From assembly GCA_947503925.1 (NCBI GenBank), contig CANNFQ010000004.1:1-64000 (forward strand): DNA of 64,000 bases, read 5' to 3'. The position numbers were made by a program, and so were the translations under genes. This DNA comes from an uncultured Paracoccaceae bacterium. Lineage in GTDB: Bacteria > Pseudomonadota > Alphaproteobacteria > Rhodobacterales > Rhodobacteraceae. The notes beneath the pieces are model-generated. The model worked only from the letters and a program-made list of their open reading frames with translations. It was not told the origin of the DNA and made no database searches. Shown here piece after piece: positions 26,410 to 35,516 of the stretch (positions within the stretch are counted from its first letter, which is position 1; each line of letters starts with the position of its first letter).

Positions 26410-27408
26410 TTGGCGGTTACACTGAAAGATGTAGCAGAAAAGGCGGGTGTGTCCCGCTCTGCGGTGTCGCGGACCTATACCGAAGGCGCGTCAGTTTCTG
26501 AAAAAACCCGGGCCAAAGTGCGCAAGGCAGCGGAGGCGCTGGGTTACAGCCCCAATGCGCTTGCCTCGTCGCTGACCACAGGCCGGACGAAATTGATTGG
26601 CTTGGTATCCAACAACTTTCACAACCCGATTTTCCTAGAGGTGTTTGACCGTTTCACCAAGGGCTTGCAGGATCGTGGCCTGCGCCCGCTGCTGGTTAAT
26701 CTGACAGATGAGGTGGACCCCGCCAATTCGATCCGCATGCTGCGTGCCTATTCGGTGGACGGGGTGATTGTTGCGTCCTCTACCCTGCCGGTCAGTTTCG
26801 CCGAAGGGTTCCGCGAGGCGGGAGTGCCCATCGTGCATTCCTTTGGCCGCCATTCGGCCAATCCGCAGGTGCATGTGCTGGGCATCGACAATATTGCTGC
26901 GGGGCGTTTGGCGGCGACCACATTGCTTGATCGCGGCTACCGGCGCATCGCCTTTTTGGGCGGGCCGGAAAGTGCCACATCAACGCAGGACCGTCTGAAA
27001 GGCTTTGCAGAGGTCTTGCAGGACCGGCCGGATGTAGAGTTGAGCATCAGCTTTGCCACCCAATATGCGTTTGACGCGGGCCGTGATGAAATGACCCGCC
27101 TCTTGCAAGGCCGCCCGGCAGAGGCGTATTTCTGCGGCGATGATGTTTTGTCGATCGGGGCCTTGTCGGCAGTGCAAACGGCGGGGTTACGGGTGCCGGA
27201 TGATATCGGCATCCTCGGGCTGAACGACATGGAAATGGCTGGGTGGCAAAACATCAACCTGACCACAATTCACAACCCCATCGGCCCGATCATCAACGCA
27301 TCCGTGGAACTGATTGCGGACGCGTTGAAAGTGGATGAAACCCGGCCCGAAGCCCGGCTATTTGACTGCCATATCGTTGAACGGGGGACGTTGCGGCCGC
27401 TGATATAG
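26410..27408 (+). CDS. LacI-family regulator of the inositol-type locus
   Basis: The 332-aa protein starts at a TTG (MAVTLKDVAEKAGVSRSAVSRTY); no ATG fits. The N-terminal HTH and hinge (NALASSLTTGRTKLIGLV) are followed by a type-I periplasmic-binding-like effector domain. It sits right after the transporter genes. Two copies of a near-identical palindrome, upstream of the transporter (23102) and between the catabolic operons (31683), are its likely operators. Inducer is probably a cyclitol or an intermediate; this is inferred from context. Confidence 0.88.
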   Translation: MAVTLKDVAEKAGVSRSAVSRTYTEGASVSEKTRAKVRKAAEALGYSPNALASSLTTGRTKLIGLVSNNFHNPIFLEVFDRFTKGLQDRGLRPLLVNLTDEVDPANSIRMLRAYSVDGVIVASSTLPVSFAEGFREAGVPIVHSFGRHSANPQVHVLGIDNIAAGRLAATTLLDRGYRRIAFLGGPESATSTQDRLKGFAEVLQDRPDVELSISFATQYAFDAGRDEMTRLLQGRPAEAYFCGDDVLSIGALSAVQTAGLRVPDDIGILGLNDMEMAGWQNINLTTIHNPIGPIINASVELIADALKVDETRPEARLFDCHIVERGTLRPLI

Positions 27409-27440
27409 GATCGTTGGTGCACATCTAGAGGGTTTGTCAG

Positions 27441-27542
27441 ATGAACCATTCATTTGCAGTGATTTTCCAAGCGACTCTACTGGCAGCCATTTTCTATTGT
27501 GCATCCGGATTGATTCTTGGGCGGGTCAGATGTCATCGCTGA
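27441..27542 (+). CDS. Possible 33-aa membrane peptide or split 5' end of the next gene
   Basis: ATG at 27441 opens MNHSFAVIFQATLLAAIFYC and continues as a single hydrophobic helix ending ILGRVRCHR before a TGA. It is too short for the ORF track. It overlaps the TTG start of the following membrane-protein gene by 26 bases in another frame. It may be a leader peptide or the original first helix of that protein, detached by a frameshift. Confidence 0.35.
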   Translation: MNHSFAVIFQATLLAAIFYCASGLILGRVRCHR

Positions 27543-28491
27543 CGTTGCGCTGTTGACCCCAACAGGGTCGCCACTGCTGCTACCACATCAGGCAGGCGCT
27601 GTGACACTGTTGGCCTTGACGTTACTCGTCGCCGTACTACCGGTTTTTGTGCCCACGGATCAAGCCATCTTCCGCCGATTAACGATGCGTTTTGGCCCGC
27701 TCGTCGGACTCCTACTAATTTTTCTTACAGCGGCACTTATGTCCACCACCTTACTGGTAGCGGACTTTCTGACAGCGGGCGCACCGCTAACCCGCAACCT
27801 ACCGCTCATCGCTTTTTCAGCTGCCATCTCCGGCGGGTTCTTGCAGGTGATGGCCGCCGCAACGGACCCCAACAGCCCGAGAGCTTTGCGGCAAGAACAG
27901 CAACAGGTTGACGCGGCAAGGCAGAATGCCATCAGCAATGGTTTAGACCCGGACGAAGCGGAACAGTTTACTCGGGAAGTGTGGCAGGCTACCGGGCGCC
28001 CAATACAGACGTTGATGAACGGGTTGTTTGGTTTCACCGTCGCTTTTGCGGGTGGCGGTTTTCACAACGCAGCGCTTTTTGTCGTGGGGGCTTCGTATCT
28101 CGTGGGACTTGGCTTTGGCGTGAATAGCGCAACGATGCTGTTACTTTATGTGTTACCGGTGGCTGCTGGCCTCGCTGATGCGGTGGTTCTGCATGCTTTC
28201 ACGAGGTTAGGTAGGGCAACACCAGACGGGTATTGGGCTTTCACATTCATTGCTGTCGGAACTATATCAATCGGTGGGTTTGGATTGGCGCTTAAAGCGG
28301 CGTGCACGGCGGTCGCCGTCTGGATTGTAAGCCTGTTGGGCGGACCTTACGCTGACTTATCCCCATGGCTAGAAACAATGCTTGCTGACCCAGCAGGAAA
28401 GGGCCTTGCCGGATCGTTTGTTATCGGTTCCACGATAACCTGGTGTATATTTTCGGGTCTGGCATTGGCTCTAACTGTGCCAAAAACTTAA
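27517..28491 (+). CDS. Multi-pass membrane protein of unknown family
   Basis: A 324-aa protein with roughly eight hydrophobic segments and a hydrophilic middle loop (RALRQEQQQVDAARQNAIS) between about residues 125 and 155. No family recognised. Its only start is a TTG with an in-frame stop six bases upstream, so the N-terminus is doubtful; see the small ORF at 27441. Base composition is visibly less GC-rich than in the flanking sugar genes, and the gene separates the LacI regulator from the converging catabolic operon. Its stop overlaps the stop of the dehydrogenase on the other strand. It may be an acquired insertion. Confidence 0.6.
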   Translation: MGGSDVIADVALLTPTGSPLLLPHQAGAVTLLALTLLVAVLPVFVPTDQAIFRRLTMRFGPLVGLLLIFLTAALMSTTLLVADFLTAGAPLTRNLPLIAFSAAISGGFLQVMAAATDPNSPRALRQEQQQVDAARQNAISNGLDPDEAEQFTREVWQATGRPIQTLMNGLFGFTVAFAGGGFHNAALFVVGASYLVGLGFGVNSATMLLLYVLPVAAGLADAVVLHAFTRLGRATPDGYWAFTFIAVGTISIGGFGLALKAACTAVAVWIVSLLGGPYADLSPWLETMLADPAGKGLAGSFVIGSTITWCIFSGLALALTVPKT

Positions 28492-29642
28492 CGCATCGAC
28501 GGTGGCCGCGCGTCCAGCCATGTGCCGTTCTGCTTGCCGGACTCGGCCACCGCATAGACCGCCGCCATGGACCGCAGCCCATCCTCTGCCCTTGGATAGA
28601 GGTTCGCCGCCGGATCCATCTTGCGCCCTTCTTTGCGCGCGGTGATCGCCTCGGCTAGATCGGTGTAGATATTGGCAAAGGCCAGTGGCATCCCCTCGGC
28701 ATGGCCGATGGTCACCCGTGTGGTGCGGTCCGCCTCGGGCGACAGGTTCGCCTCACCGCGTTCGATGACCTGCAAACGTTCGCCCAGCGGCATGTAATAA
28801 AGCTGGTTGGGCTGTTCCTGTGACCAGCGCAGCCCGCCGGTTTCGCCAAAGACCTGAATGCCCAGCCCGTGCTGTCGCCCAATGGCGATGGAGGATGTCC
28901 AAAGCCGCCCGACGGCGCCGCCATCCATGCGGAAATTGACCATCGCGTCATCTTCCAGCACCCGCACATCGATGCAGGACACTGTATCGGCCGACAGTTT
29001 TTCAACCTCCTGCCCGGTGACAAAGCTGGCCATGTGCAGGGCATGTATCCCGCAATCAGCGAATTGGGCTGAGACCCCGGCCTGCGCGGGGTCATAGCGC
29101 CAGCGCACGCGGGGGTTGTCGGCATCTGCCGCGTCGGCATGGTGACCATGGGCAAACTCGGCATTCACCAGCCGCACCTTGCCGATATCGCCACGGGCGA
29201 TCATGGCCTTCATATGGCGCACCAGTGAATAGCCGGTATAGCCGTAATTCACCGCACAGATATTGCCGGTCTGCCGGGCGATCTTGACGATCGCTTCGCC
29301 CTCTTCCACGGTCATCGTCATCGGCTTTTCGCATAGTACGTTAAACCCGGCCTCAAGGAACGCTTTGGTAATCTCGAAATGCGTCGCATTCGGCGTGGCC
29401 ACAGTGACCAGATCAACCCGGTCGTCGCGCCCTCGCTCACCTTCCAGCATGTCCTGCCAACTGCCATAGGCCCGGTCGCCCAGTCCCAGACGCCGCCCAT
29501 AATCGATCCCTTCGGCGGCACGGTGATCCAGCGCGCCAGCCGCAAAGGTAAACAGGCCGTCCAGCCCGGCACCCAGCCGGTGCGCAGGTCCGATCTGGCT
29601 GCCTTCGCCGCCACCAATCATACCCCAATTCAATTTTGCCAT
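28488..29642 (-). CDS. Gfo/Idh/MocA family oxidoreductase (first)
   Basis: A 384-aa NAD(P)-dependent sugar/cyclitol dehydrogenase: nucleotide site LNWGMIGGGEGSQIG, catalytic EKPMTM motif and the substrate-side DCGIHALHMASF with its histidine. It is the last gene of a three-gene minus-strand operon (366-aa dehydrogenase, IolE-like protein, this gene), with gaps of 14 and 3 bp. In the inositol pathway such enzymes oxidise inositol stereoisomers; in levoglucosan catabolism related enzymes flank an IolE-like protein. Substrate cannot be fixed here. Confidence 0.85.
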   Translation of the reverse strand: MAKLNWGMIGGGEGSQIGPAHRLGAGLDGLFTFAAGALDHRAAEGIDYGRRLGLGDRAYGSWQDMLEGERGRDDRVDLVTVATPNATHFEITKAFLEAGFNVLCEKPMTMTVEEGEAIVKIARQTGNICAVNYGYTGYSLVRHMKAMIARGDIGKVRLVNAEFAHGHHADAADADNPRVRWRYDPAQAGVSAQFADCGIHALHMASFVTGQEVEKLSADTVSCIDVRVLEDDAMVNFRMDGGAVGRLWTSSIAIGRQHGLGIQVFGETGGLRWSQEQPNQLYYMPLGERLQVIERGEANLSPEADRTTRVTIGHAEGMPLAFANIYTDLAEAITARKEGRKMDPAANLYPRAEDGLRSMAAVYAVAESGKQNGTWLDARPPSMR

Positions 29643-29645
29643 GGC

Positions 29646-30542
29646 TCAGTTCCCTTCAAAACCGATGGATTGCAAATAGGCGCGGTTCAGCTTTGCGTCA
29701 TCAATCGGCGATGTGTCGCCGGCCGGGTCGCAATCCTGCTCCACAGTACACCAGCCCTCGAAACCCGCATCCAATAGCACCTGGCGGACGGCGGGGAAAT
29801 CCACATCGCCATCACCCAGGTTGCAGAAAATCCCCTGCGCGCAGGCATCGTAGAAATCGGTGCGGTTGGCCACGACCTCTGCTTTCACCTTGGGGTCGAT
29901 ATCCTTGAAATGCATATAGCTGATCCGGTCGATATGCCGTTTCATGAACGCCACCGGATCAAAGCCCGCATAGGAATGATGCCCGGTGTCAAAGCAGATT
30001 TTCAGGATGTTTTCATCGACCTCTGCCAAAAGCCGCTCCAGCTCGGGTTCGAAATCCATGAATCCCGCCGCATGGGCGTGAATGCCGACGGTCAACCCGT
30101 ATTCTTCCGCCCCCATCGTGGCGATTGTGGCGATCCGGTCACGAAATCCGGCCCATTCGGCATTGCCCATCTGTTCGGCCTCGTCAGCACGGCCCGCTGT
30201 GGGCGCGCGGCGGGGCGAAATGCTGTCGATCAGCACCAGATGCTGCGCGCCATGCGCCTGAAGTGCCTTGCAGGTGCGCACAGAGGCATCCATCACCTCA
30301 TCCCATTTTACGGCATCATGGAAGGGGCGGAACACGACCCCGCCAACCAGTTCCTGGCCGTATTCTTCCAGCGCGTCACCAAGGATCGCGGGGTCTTCGG
30401 GCATGAACCCAACGGGACCAAGCTCGATCCCGGTGTAGCCCGCATCGGCGTTTTCCTGCAGCACTTTGCGCCAACTTGGGTTGCGCGGGTCATCTGCAAA
30501 TTCAACGCCCCATGAACAGGGCGCATTGCCTATTTTGATCAT
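29646..30542 (-). CDS. iolE: IolE-like sugar phosphate isomerase/epimerase (TIM barrel)
   Basis: A 298-aa xylose-isomerase-like TIM barrel: NAPCSWGVEFADD at the N-terminus, GYTGIELGPVGF, VGIHAHAAGF, the metal-site segment ICFDTGHHSYAG and the C-terminal GWCTVEQDCDP. The family contains 2-keto-myo-inositol dehydratase (IolE/MocC) and lyases acting on 3-keto-sugars. It is the only IolE candidate in the window, and the divergent iolDCBJG operon needs that step, so IolE activity is likely. The N-terminus differs from the classical IolE opening I remember, so a related keto-sugar lyase is possible. Confidence 0.72.
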   Translation of the reverse strand: MIKIGNAPCSWGVEFADDPRNPSWRKVLQENADAGYTGIELGPVGFMPEDPAILGDALEEYGQELVGGVVFRPFHDAVKWDEVMDASVRTCKALQAHGAQHLVLIDSISPRRAPTAGRADEAEQMGNAEWAGFRDRIATIATMGAEEYGLTVGIHAHAAGFMDFEPELERLLAEVDENILKICFDTGHHSYAGFDPVAFMKRHIDRISYMHFKDIDPKVKAEVVANRTDFYDACAQGIFCNLGDGDVDFPAVRQVLLDAGFEGWCTVEQDCDPAGDTSPIDDAKLNRAYLQSIGFEGN

Positions 30543-30556
30543 TTCCTTGTCCTTTG

Positions 30557-31657
30557 TCAGTAATCGGCGACGTTGACCCAGGTGCCCTGCGCACTGGAAT
30601 CCATCACGGCGGCGACGATGCGGTTGACCTCCATGCCTTCGGCAAATGTGGGCCAGATATTGCGTTTTTCGGCGATGGCGGTCAGGAAATCCTTCGCCTC
30701 GATGATGATCTGGTCCTGATAGCCGGTGCCATGCCCTGGCCCCTGACAGAATTCGACGTAATCGGGGTGTTCCGGCCCGGTCAGGATCTTGCGAAAGCCG
30801 CGCTCGGCCTCGTGCCCTTCGGTCGTGTAAAGATGCAGGGCGTTCTGATCTTCCTGATCAAACCGGATATGCCCCTTGGTCCCGTGGATTTCATAGGCGT
30901 AGCCCATCTTGCGCCCGGTCGCGACACGGCTGAAGAACATATGCCCCTGCACCCCGTTTTCAAACCGGCACATCATCTGCGCCTGATCGTCATTGGTCAC
31001 GGCCTCGCCCGCCCGTTCGGCATGCACCGTTTCGACCGATGCGCAAAGTGATGTGATCGACCCGATTAGGGCCCGCGCGGCATTGATCATATGCGGGGCG
31101 AGGTCCCCCATGCAGCCATTGGCCGCCCCTTGCCCACGCCAGCCACCGATGGCGGGGTCTGCAAAGAAATCCTCGGTCATTTCGCCACGAAACCATGTCA
31201 GCTTGCCGATGCGGCCATCGGCGATCAGTTTCCGGGCGTATTGGGATGCGGGCGTGCGGATATAGTTGAAACCGACCATATGGACGGCACCGGATGCCTC
31301 TGCCGCGGCCAGCATTGCCCGGCTATCATCCAGCGTTGCACCCAGCGGCTTTTCACACAGGACAGGTTTGCCAAGGGCGAATGCGGCCTCGGCAATCGCC
31401 CGGTGCGTTGCCTGGGGCGACGCAATGACCACGGCGTCTATATCGGGATCGTTTACAAGGGTCTGCCAATCACTGGTCGCCCGCGAGAATCCATATGTCT
31501 TGCGGTAACGTTCAGCCGATTCATCTGACGTCGCACAAACCATTTCCAGTTTGGGTCGCAGGGCAGTGTCAAAGACGGCACCAACCGACCCAAAAGCCAC
31601 CGCATGCGCCTTGCCCATATAGCCGCCACCAACAATGCCGATCCGAATTTCCGTCAT
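30557..31657 (-). CDS. Gfo/Idh/MocA family oxidoreductase (second; levoglucosan-dehydrogenase-like)
   Basis: A 366-aa dehydrogenase with NAD site IRIGIVGGGYMGKAHAVAF, catalytic EKPLGATL, and GDLAPHMINAARALIG. Segments such as TSDWQTLVNDPDID, GFRKILTGPEHP and the C-terminal IIEAKDFLTAIAEKR follow the pattern I recall for levoglucosan dehydrogenase and close inositol dehydrogenases. It is the first gene of the minus-strand operon; its start lies 26 bp from the shared LacI-type operator. Confidence 0.82.
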   Translation of the reverse strand: MTEIRIGIVGGGYMGKAHAVAFGSVGAVFDTALRPKLEMVCATSDESAERYRKTYGFSRATSDWQTLVNDPDIDAVVIASPQATHRAIAEAAFALGKPVLCEKPLGATLDDSRAMLAAAEASGAVHMVGFNYIRTPASQYARKLIADGRIGKLTWFRGEMTEDFFADPAIGGWRGQGAANGCMGDLAPHMINAARALIGSITSLCASVETVHAERAGEAVTNDDQAQMMCRFENGVQGHMFFSRVATGRKMGYAYEIHGTKGHIRFDQEDQNALHLYTTEGHEAERGFRKILTGPEHPDYVEFCQGPGHGTGYQDQIIIEAKDFLTAIAEKRNIWPTFAEGMEVNRIVAAVMDSSAQGTWVNVADY

Positions 31658-31682
31658 CGTGCGGGTCCTCCCAAAAAACCAA

Positions 31683-31698
31683 TTGCAACCGGTTGCAA
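31683..31698. promoter_or_regulatory. LacI-type operator between the divergent catabolic operons
   Basis: TTGCAACCGGTTGCAA is a perfect 16-bp palindrome in the 126-bp gap between the minus-strand dehydrogenase operon and iolD. Its 14-bp core is identical to the site at 23102. It sits 26 bp from one start and 86 bp from the other, so one repressor can govern both directions. Confidence 0.8.
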
Positions 31699-31783
31699 AA
31701 TGGGTATCCTTGTTTTGCAGTGGCGGTCAACTGGAAATGTTGTGCGCCATCAATTCTGATCTGCCTGAGGGGGGGAAGATGTC

Positions 31784-33649
31784 TTGGGACAGTCAACCGT
31801 GACATTGACGGTGGCGCAGGCCATCACGCGCTATCTGACAGCGCAATATATCGAGATTGACGGCGTCAAAACCCGTTTCTGCGGTGGTGGCTTTGGCATC
31901 TTCGGCCATGGCAATGTGACCTGTCTGGGCGAGGCGCTGTATAACGCGCAGGACGCGCTGCCCCTTTACCGTGGCCAGAACGAACAGGGGATGGGTTTTG
32001 CCGCTGCGGCCTATGCCAAGGCGCATCTGCGCCGTCGTTTCATGTTCTGCACCGCTTCCGCCGGGCCGGGCACGGCGAACCTGCTGACCGCTGCGGCGCT
32101 TGCCCATGCCAACCGGTTGCCGATACTGATGCTCTGTGGTGATACGTTTATCACCCGCCTGCCGGACCCGGTGTTGCAGCAATTGGAACATTACGGTGAC
32201 CCGACATTTGGCGTAAACGATGCGTTCAAGGCCGTTACCCGTTTCTGGGATCGGATCACACATCCCGCCCAGATCATCCAATCCTTGCCTGCGGCGCTGA
32301 GCACCGTGCTGGACCCGGCCGATTGCGGGCCTGCCTTTATCGGCCTGCCGCAGGATGTGCAGGGCTGGACCTATGATTACCCGGAAAGCTTTTTTGCCGA
32401 AAAGGTGCATCGCATTCGCCGCCAATCCCCGGATATGGCCGAGGTTGCCGATGCCGCTGCCCTGTTGAAATCCGCCAAGCGCCCGATCATCATCGCAGGC
32501 GGTGGCGTGCAATATTCCGGTGCCGTGGATGAACTCACCCGCTTTGCCGAAGCGCATCAGATCCCCGTTGTTGAAACCATCGCAGGCCGGGCCAATCTGC
32601 TGGATACCCATCCGCTGAATACCGGGCCGGTTGGGGTGACTGGGTCCGATTGCGCCAATTGGGTCGCCGAACGGGCCGATGTGATCCTGGCCGTGGGGAC
32701 GCGGTTGCAGGATTTCACGACCGGATCATGGACGGCCTTTGCCCATGACGCCCAGATCATCGGGCTGAACGCCGCCCGCCATGACGCGGCCAAGCATATG
32801 TCGATGACAGTCGTGGGTGATGCCAAGCTGGGTCTGACCGCACTTGATGACGCGCTGGGCGATCATCAGGCTCCTGCGGCTTGGGTCAGTGATGCGCAGG
32901 CAGAACGGGCGAAATGGCAGGAATACGTGGCCGAAAACACGCGGGTCGGCAATGGCCCCGCGTCCTATGCACAGGCCATCGGCGCGGTAAATGCCGCCTG
33001 CGATCCCCGCGACCGGGTTGTCGCGGCAGCGGGTGGTCTGCCTGCCGAGGTCACCGCCAACTGGCGCACCCTTGATATCGGAACGGTTGATGTCGAATTC
33101 GGCTTTTCCTGCATGGGGTATGAGATCGCGGGCGGCTGGGGCGCCCGTATCGCCCAGTCGGAAAAGGAACCGGATAAGGATACGATCGTCTTTACCGGGG
33201 ACGGATCCTACCTGTTAATGAATTCGGATATCTATTCCTCGGTCCTGACCGAGAAAAAGATGATCATCCTCGTGCTCGACAATGGCGGGTTTGCCGTGAT
33301 CAACAAGCTGCAAAACAATACGGGCAACGAAAGCTTCAATAACCTGATCGCGGACACACCCACGGCGACCCATCAGGTGGGGGTCGATTTTGAGGCGCAT
33401 GCCCGGTCACTGGGGGCATTGGCTGAAACGGTGGAAAACCCCGCCGGGCTGGCCGATGCATTCGCACGGGCCAAGGCGGCGGACCGTACCTATGTCATCT
33501 GCATGAAGGTTGACCCCTATGAAGGCTGGACCACCGAAGGCCATGCCTGGTGGGAAGTCGGCACGCCGCATGTGTCAGGCAGCGCCAAGGTGACCAACGC
33601 CCATAAGGACTGGGAAAGCAGCCGCAGCAAACAACGCAAGGGGGTCTGA
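31784..33649 (+). CDS. iolD: 3D-(3,5/4)-trihydroxycyclohexane-1,2-dione hydrolase
   Basis: A 621-aa thiamine-diphosphate enzyme that opens the ring of trihydroxycyclohexane-1,2-dione in myo-inositol breakdown. Visible are FGHGNVTCLGEALYN, the catalytic glutamate region GQNEQGMGFAAAAYAKA, and the ThDP motif TGDGSYLLMNSDI...LDNGGFAVINKLQ. The start is a TTG at 31784, eight bases after GGGGGGAAG; a GTG at 31799 is the alternative and would give MTLTVAQAITRYL. It leads the plus-strand iol operon downstream of the LacI-type operator. Confidence 0.95.
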   Translation: MGQSTVTLTVAQAITRYLTAQYIEIDGVKTRFCGGGFGIFGHGNVTCLGEALYNAQDALPLYRGQNEQGMGFAAAAYAKAHLRRRFMFCTASAGPGTANLLTAAALAHANRLPILMLCGDTFITRLPDPVLQQLEHYGDPTFGVNDAFKAVTRFWDRITHPAQIIQSLPAALSTVLDPADCGPAFIGLPQDVQGWTYDYPESFFAEKVHRIRRQSPDMAEVADAAALLKSAKRPIIIAGGGVQYSGAVDELTRFAEAHQIPVVETIAGRANLLDTHPLNTGPVGVTGSDCANWVAERADVILAVGTRLQDFTTGSWTAFAHDAQIIGLNAARHDAAKHMSMTVVGDAKLGLTALDDALGDHQAPAAWVSDAQAERAKWQEYVAENTRVGNGPASYAQAIGAVNAACDPRDRVVAAAGGLPAEVTANWRTLDIGTVDVEFGFSCMGYEIAGGWGARIAQSEKEPDKDTIVFTGDGSYLLMNSDIYSSVLTEKKMIILVLDNGGFAVINKLQNNTGNESFNNLIADTPTATHQVGVDFEAHARSLGALAETVENPAGLADAFARAKAADRTYVICMKVDPYEGWTTEGHAWWEVGTPHVSGSAKVTNAHKDWESSRSKQRKGV

Positions 33650-33677
33650 TGTCAGATTTCTGTTGCGAGGGGCGGGC

Positions 33678-34655
33678 ATGAAACATCTGCTGGATGGCAT
33701 CAAAGCCAACAATTTCGTCATTGTGGGCCGGGCGGGTATGGATTTCTTCCCCGATCCGCCGGGCACCAAGACCGAAGATGGGCTGATGTTCACTGCCAGC
33801 CTTGGCGGGTCGTCGGCGAATATCGGGGCGGGGATTTGCAAGCTGGGCGGCAAGGCGGCTTTGGTTACCCGGGTCAGTGATGACAGTATCGGGCGGTACT
33901 GCGTGAACCAGTTGCGCCACTACGGGGTGGATACCACCCATGTGACACCGGTCGGCGGCGAATATCGCAATTCGCTGGCTGTCTATGAAAGCCGGGTGGA
34001 GGATCATCAATCGGTGATCTACCGCAACGGGGCCGCAGATTTTCAGATGGATGATGCGGATGTCGCGGCGGTGGATTACAGCCGCTACGGCGCGTTGATC
34101 ACCGCTGGCACGGTTTTCGCGGCCGAGCCATCGCGCAGTGCGACGTTCAAGGCGTTTGAACTGGCCAAGGCCGCCGGTTTGCCGATCATCTTTGATGTCG
34201 ACTACCGGCCCTACTCATGGCCCAGCCCGCAAGTGGCCGAAGATGTGCTGAGCCGGGCCGCAGCAGAAAGCGATATGATCGTCGGCAATGATGAGGAGTT
34301 CGGCTTCATGGCCGGACATATCGACAAGGGCCTTGATAAGGCGCGCGCATTGTCGGAAACCAGCGCCGCCATCGTCGTCTACAAGATGGGCCATAAAGGC
34401 GCGATCACCTTTGCTGACGGGGTGCAAATCCATACCGGCATTTACCCGGTCAACGCGCTGAAACCCACCGGCGCGGGCGACAGTTTCATGGCCGGGCTGA
34501 TGACATCGCTGGCTGCAGGGCATGGCTTGGAAACCGCGATCTTGCGCGGATCTGCCTGCGCCTCCATTACCGTATCCAAACCCGGCTGCGCGCCTGCCAT
34601 GGCCGACACTGCCGAACTTGACCAATTCCTGGCTGACCATCCCGGTCCCACCTGA
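33678..34655 (+). CDS. iolC: 5-dehydro-2-deoxygluconokinase
   Basis: Start ATG 33678 (MKHLLDGIKANNFVIVGRAGMD) behind GAGGGGCGGG; the ORF-track TTG at 33663 would put this ribosome site inside the gene. The 325-aa protein is a PfkB-type kinase: SLGGSSANIGAGICKLGG near the start, the anion hole/catalytic motif PTGAGDSFMAGLM near the end. It phosphorylates 2-deoxy-5-keto-gluconate. It is the short form without the fused aldolase-like C-terminal domain seen in some proteobacteria; a separate aldolase gene is present downstream. Confidence 0.93.
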   Translation: MKHLLDGIKANNFVIVGRAGMDFFPDPPGTKTEDGLMFTASLGGSSANIGAGICKLGGKAALVTRVSDDSIGRYCVNQLRHYGVDTTHVTPVGGEYRNSLAVYESRVEDHQSVIYRNGAADFQMDDADVAAVDYSRYGALITAGTVFAAEPSRSATFKAFELAKAAGLPIIFDVDYRPYSWPSPQVAEDVLSRAAAESDMIVGNDEEFGFMAGHIDKGLDKARALSETSAAIVVYKMGHKGAITFADGVQIHTGIYPVNALKPTGAGDSFMAGLMTSLAAGHGLETAILRGSACASITVSKPGCAPAMADTAELDQFLADHPGPT

Positions 34656-34667
34656 AGGAGAGCCCAC

Positions 34668-35510
34668 ATGCATATCCCCCCGTTTGACAATCAGAACAAA
34701 CCCATCGTGGATGTGGACGATCCCACCGTGCCGCTGAACTATTTCAACATCGTGAAGCTGAAAAAGGGGCAGGCATTCGAATATGCGGTGCCGGGCTATG
34801 AAACCTGCATCGTGCCCGCCACCGGTACGGTTGATATCGATATCGAAGGGTTCAAAGCAGATGCATTGGGCCAGCGGGTCGAAGATGTCTGGGATGGCGA
34901 ACCCGAAGGTGTTTACGTGCCCACGGCAGCCAAGGCGACAATGGTTTGTCAATCAGATGAGGCAGAGGTGTTCGTCTGCGGTGCACGCTATGACAAGGTG
35001 CTGGATGCGTTTGCGGTCCGCTCTGATGAACTGGATCTCGTGCAATATGGATCCGACGACACGAAAACACATCGCAAGATTAAACATATCCTTGGCACGA
35101 AATATCGTGACAAGGTGGGCCGACTGCTGGTCTCTGAGCTTTTCACCGTTGGCGAAGGCGGTTGGTCCGGTTTCCCCAGCCACAAACACGACACCGACCG
35201 GCTGCCCGACGAAACGCGGCATGACGAAACCTATAATTTCCGGTTCAAGCCGAACCACGGCTCCGGCGTGCAAATGCTGCAACGCGAGGATGGCAAGGCG
35301 GGCGACGCCTATCACATCGTCGATGGGTCCACGATCTGCCTCGATAGCGGCTACCACCCCTGCGCCGTGCTGCCTGGCTACCAGATGTATTACTTCACGA
35401 TCCTTGGCGGGCTGTCCCAGCGGTCACTGATCCAGTATTTCCAGCCATCCCATGCCTATCAGATCGAAACGATCCCCGGCATCAAGGACATGATCGCCAA
35501 GTTCAAATAG
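34668..35510 (+). CDS. iolB: 5-deoxy-glucuronate isomerase
   Basis: The 280-aa double-cupin protein isomerises 5-deoxyglucuronate to 2-deoxy-5-keto-gluconate. The metal-site segments WSGFPSHKHDTDRLPDETRHDETYNFRF (His, His, Glu) and the C-terminal PGYQMYYFTILGG are characteristic. It begins 12 bp after iolC with GGAGAG upstream. It supplies the substrate of IolC. Confidence 0.95.
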   Translation: MHIPPFDNQNKPIVDVDDPTVPLNYFNIVKLKKGQAFEYAVPGYETCIVPATGTVDIDIEGFKADALGQRVEDVWDGEPEGVYVPTAAKATMVCQSDEAEVFVCGARYDKVLDAFAVRSDELDLVQYGSDDTKTHRKIKHILGTKYRDKVGRLLVSELFTVGEGGWSGFPSHKHDTDRLPDETRHDETYNFRFKPNHGSGVQMLQREDGKAGDAYHIVDGSTICLDSGYHPCAVLPGYQMYYFTILGGLSQRSLIQYFQPSHAYQIETIPGIKDMIAKFK

Positions 35511-35516
35511 GCTTAT

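Noticed and set aside
31793-32611. 272-aa minus-strand ORF across iolD
   Set aside because: Shadow of the iolD frame, without own start signal or domain.
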